From Bacteroidota bacterium (GTDB taxonomy: Bacteria > Bacteroidota > Bacteroidia > Cytophagales > Cyclobacteriaceae), in contig VGMU01000021.1 in NCBI GenBank assembly GCA_016866385.1, positions 1 through 37,716 of the forward strand: a DNA stretch of 37,716 bases. The letters are read 5' to 3'. Below, piece by piece: positions 35,515 to 37,716 of the stretch (within the stretch, counting starts at the first letter, position 1; each line of letters begins with the position of its first letter). Below the pieces are notes generated by a model that did not search any database, was not told the DNA's origin, and was given only the letters and a program-made list of their open reading frames with translations. The translations under genes and the position numbers were made by a program.

Positions 35515-36285
35515 TTAAAATTTTTCTTCAATACCTAAACCAAAAAGTGCAAAATCAAATTTTACAGGATCCAAAGGATCAAACTTCCGTAAGGCCTCAG
35601 TCAACTCCAAAGCAGTAAGCCAATCGGTTTGCTTTCTAGTAATAAGACCTAATTTTCTCCCTACCCGATCCACATGCAAGTCACAAGGGCAGATCAGTTG
35701 AGAAGGTTGAATCTTATTCCAAATTCCAAAATCTACGCCTTGTAAATCTTTACGAACCATCCATCTCAAAAACATATTGAGTCGTTTGCAAGCAGAATTA
35801 GTAGCTGGTGAAGAAACATGTTTTTTAGTTCTCTTAGGGGCATGTTCCAAACTAAAGAATAGATTTTGAAAATGGATTAATATGCTTTGCATGGCATTTG
35901 GATCGCCCGATTGAGGGGCATGAAAAGCCTCCTCTAAACTGGAATGGGACTTATAAAACCAAGATAAAAAATGGATAAAATAAAGGGTATCTACCTCGTT
36001 GAAGGTACGATGCTTAAAATACACAAAGGGCTTTAGATCCTTTTCTTGATGATATAAGATAAACTCATAAGGAGAATTATCCATGAGCTCCATGAGCTCC
36101 TTGCATTTTTTGAGAATTGTTTTTCTTTTTCCCCAAGCCAAAATGGCCGCAAAAAATCCCGAAATCTCTATGTCCTGCTTTTTGGAAAACATATGAGGAA
36201 TCGATATTGGATCATACTCTATAAAGCTAGGACGGTTGTACTCCATCACTTTTTCCTCTAAAAAGGCCTGGAGATTCTTCCTCAT
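35515..36285 (-). CDS. TIGR02757 family protein
   Basis: Protein of 256 residues that matches the conserved hypothetical family TIGR02757. Recognisable blocks are DIEISGFFAAILAWGKRKTI near the N-terminus, FKHRTFNEVDTLYFIHFL, KRLNMFLRWMVRKD, LICPCDLHVDRVGRKLGL, and the C-terminal KFDFALFGLGI. The LHVDRVGRKLG helix recalls the helix-hairpin-helix region of DNA glycosylases, but the function is not established. The ATG at 36285 overlaps the upstream gene by four bases (ATGA), which favours it over the ATG at 36300. It is the last gene of a minus-strand operon. Confidence 0.85.
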   Translation of the reverse strand: MRKNLQAFLEEKVMEYNRPSFIEYDPISIPHMFSKKQDIEISGFFAAILAWGKRKTILKKCKELMELMDNSPYEFILYHQEKDLKPFVYFKHRTFNEVDTLYFIHFLSWFYKSHSSLEEAFHAPQSGDPNAMQSILIHFQNLFFSLEHAPKRTKKHVSSPATNSACKRLNMFLRWMVRKDLQGVDFGIWNKIQPSQLICPCDLHVDRVGRKLGLITRKQTDWLTALELTEALRKFDPLDPVKFDFALFGLGIEEKF

Positions 36286-36839
36286 ACTTCTAACAGGCAT
36301 TCCCCTCCCTGAGTGCCATCAAACCATTTAAATAAAAGTTGTTGCTCTTTTTCTTCCGCCAAATGCCAATCAAAACAAGTAATAGTGGTTAGGATGCGCA
36401 AGCTATCTTTTGATGGATCGTATAGACAAATATCAAAATTAGGAAGTTCCTTTAGGTCAAGGGAGTTCCACTTTTCTAAAATAAATCCCTGTTCTATTGC
36501 CTTAATTTTTTTTCCAAAAACGTAATCATTCAATACCGAGGGAACCCCATCCTTTCTTCGCAACTTAACTGCGGAAGGTCCAAAGAGAATTTGCTTTTCA
36601 AGTTTAGCCTCAAAAAATTCCTGGGATTGAGGCAGAATCTCCCATTCGGTTGCTACCACGATTTTCTTGGACCTGTCGGGTTTTATCCTAGTAATTATCT
36701 TCGAGAATGTGGAAAATAAGTAGGTAATGCCTATGAAAATTAATCCAAAACTTGCCAATATGGGATATGAAAGAATAAAAATCCCATTCCAAATCACTCG
36801 GAAAATATGGTAAAAGAATAAATGCGGTTTAGATTTCAA
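36282..36839 (-). CDS. Hypothetical protein with N-terminal membrane segments
   Basis: Protein of 185 residues that I do not recognise. Two closely spaced hydrophobic stretches (about residues 8-28 and 30-48) suggest an N-terminal hairpin anchor. A soluble C-terminal part follows (about 55-185), rich in mixed alpha/beta segments such as KKIVVATEWEILPQSQEFFE and LRILTTITCFDWHLAEEKEQ. It is translationally coupled to the TIGR02757 gene through a 4-base ATGA overlap and lies 36 bases after the LysM gene, so the three probably form one operon. No catalytic motif is seen. Confidence 0.75.
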   Translation of the reverse strand: MKSKPHLFFYHIFRVIWNGIFILSYPILASFGLIFIGITYLFSTFSKIITRIKPDRSKKIVVATEWEILPQSQEFFEAKLEKQILFGPSAVKLRRKDGVPSVLNDYVFGKKIKAIEQGFILEKWNSLDLKELPNFDICLYDPSKDSLRILTTITCFDWHLAEEKEQQLLFKWFDGTQGGECLLEV

Positions 36840-36875
36840 ATTTTAGATGTAAGCCTGTAAAAATTCTATACGTTG

Positions 36876-37716
36876 TTAGTAGGCAATTTCCACAGGAAAC
36901 CTTGCATTAACCGCCTTCAATTGATCAAATGCTGCTTGAGAAAGCTTTATCAGCAATTTTGAGTTATCTCCTGTATCGGGCAAGATTCCTACTACGCGAG
37001 CAAAAATGGTCAAGTCATTCTCTTCATTTTTTACTCGAATTACGCTTCCTACGGGAGCAGTTCTATGAAGTACCAAGTACTTTTTATGACCTGAGGTACC
37101 CTCAATCAACTCTGCAAGCCCTGTTTCCTTGGTATTAGTAAAACCAGTAGGTACCATTGGGGCAGAAGTATTCGTAATCTGTGCCTCAGCAGAAATTACG
37201 TTCACTTCCCCAGCAGATGAATAGGATGTCGGTTCCCCACCATTTTTTTTCACCTTAAGGGTTTGACCTGCTTTTAAATTATTAGAATTTAAGGAGTTCC
37301 ATTGAATCAAATCTCCTACTGAAGATCCGTATAGATTTGAAATAGAAAATAACGTTTCCCCTTGCTTGACGGTATGCGTATACCATTCTCCAGCTGAATT
37401 AGAGCTGGGGGTAGGGCTTGATGTCTGCCGGTTGTCTACTTCCTGTTTCACCGCATTTTCTTTATTTTCCTGGCTTTCAGCCTTATTTCTTCCGCCAGAC
37501 TCTGATTGAAGGTCAACATTAGACACAGAAGTAGAGTGACTCGGAGAGGAAGTCGTTGAGATTTGAGTAGGTGTTGAAGTAAATACCAAAAGAGATTGAC
37601 CTACGATAACCTTATCAGCCGTAAGGGAATTCCAGGATTTTAAATCAACAACGGTAATTCCGTATTTTTTTGCAATGCCAAATAAGGTTTCACCTGCCTT
37701 CACCACATGACGTGTG
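36876..37716 (-). CDS. LysM-domain protein with C-terminal RlpA-like region (5' truncated)
   Basis: Exported cell-wall-binding protein, cut by the window edge. The frame stays open to base 37716 (RHVVKAGETLFGIAKKYG), so the true start lies outside. Two LysM repeats are visible: the one at the edge, and WYTHTVKQGETLFSISNLYG through LKAGQTLKVKK. A Ser/Asn/Gln/Thr-rich linker separates them. The C-terminal domain (HKKYLVLHRTAPVGSVIRVK, FARVVGILPDTGDNSKLLIK, LSQAAFDQL) looks like a double-psi beta-barrel of the RlpA or lytic-transglycosylase-associated kind common in Bacteroidota LysM proteins. It probably binds peptidoglycan; a hydrolytic function is not shown. Confidence 0.85.
   Translation of the reverse strand, partial: TRHVVKAGETLFGIAKKYGITVVDLKSWNSLTADKVIVGQSLLVFTSTPTQISTTSSPSHSTSVSNVDLQSESGGRNKAESQENKENAVKQEVDNRQTSSPTPSSNSAGEWYTHTVKQGETLFSISNLYGSSVGDLIQWNSLNSNNLKAGQTLKVKKNGGEPTSYSSAGEVNVISAEAQITNTSAPMVPTGFTNTKETGLAELIEGTSGHKKYLVLHRTAPVGSVIRVKNEENDLTIFARVVGILPDTGDNSKLLIKLSQAAFDQLKAVNARFPVEIAY

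Overview
The window is a chromosomal stretch from a Bacteroidota bacterium, most likely order Cytophagales (Cyclobacteriaceae-like). The grounds are: family-restricted proteins (IPExxxVDY protein, TIGR02757 protein, 3-keto-disaccharide hydrolase, a TonB receptor with an N-terminal carboxypeptidase-regulatory-like domain); Bacteroidota-type promoters (TTTG, about 19-21 nt, TAnnTTTG) with little Shine-Dalgarno signal; and the gene orders IPExxxVDY-pyk facing acpP-fabF-rnc, and DUF177-rpmF-fabH-efp-accB-accC. No insertion sequence, prophage, CRISPR array, tRNA or rRNA was seen, and no gene-free stretch exceeds 300 bases. The longest gaps are 11947-12188 (it holds a gene relic), 7673-7907 (terminator) and 21532-21749 (terminator plus promoter).

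Layout. 1-4585 (+): 5'-truncated YbiT-like ABC-F ATPase, sodium:solute symporter, RlmI-like rRNA methyltransferase, small four-helix membrane protein. 4696-7732 (+): a candidate 19-bp operator, a ZnuD-like TonB-dependent receptor, its partner lipoprotein and a strong terminator; this looks like a metal-uptake unit. 7908-11946 (+): ATP-dependent DNA ligase overlapping an Lhr-type helicase, two of the four genes usually found in this repair locus. 11964-13196 (-): a C-terminal RmuC relic with an in-frame stop, then an alpha/beta hydrolase. 13272-15391 (+): Nramp-like transporter without the usual metal ligands, and a secreted DUF1080 protein. 15405-19537 (-): HIT protein and GreA, with a leader hairpin; then rsmA, mgtE and a 2-hydroxyacid dehydrogenase as one overlapping operon. 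19642-25275 (+): pdxA, DUF177-rpmF, and fabH-efp-accB-accC. 25340-27205 (-): IPExxxVDY protein and pyruvate kinase. 27356-32569 (+): acpP-fabF-rnc-nadE-lgt. 32571-35402: yidD (-), a BamA/TamA-like outer membrane protein (+) and a trypsin-like lipoprotein (+). 35515-37716 (-): TIGR02757 protein, a membrane protein, and a LysM protein cut by the window end.

Most of this is core metabolism and envelope biogenesis. Fatty-acid initiation and elongation (AccB/AccC, FabH, AcpP, FabF) sit with translation and RNA functions (L32, EF-P, RNase III, RsmA, RlmI-like, GreA), cofactor synthesis (PdxA, NadE) and envelope maturation (Lgt, YidD, BamA/TamA-like). I found no convincing wholly new system. The spots most worth a second look are the RmuC relic beside the reduced ligase-helicase locus, the Nramp homologue lacking canonical ligands, the palindrome ahead of the metal-type TonB receptor, and the hairpin between the greA promoter and its start codon.
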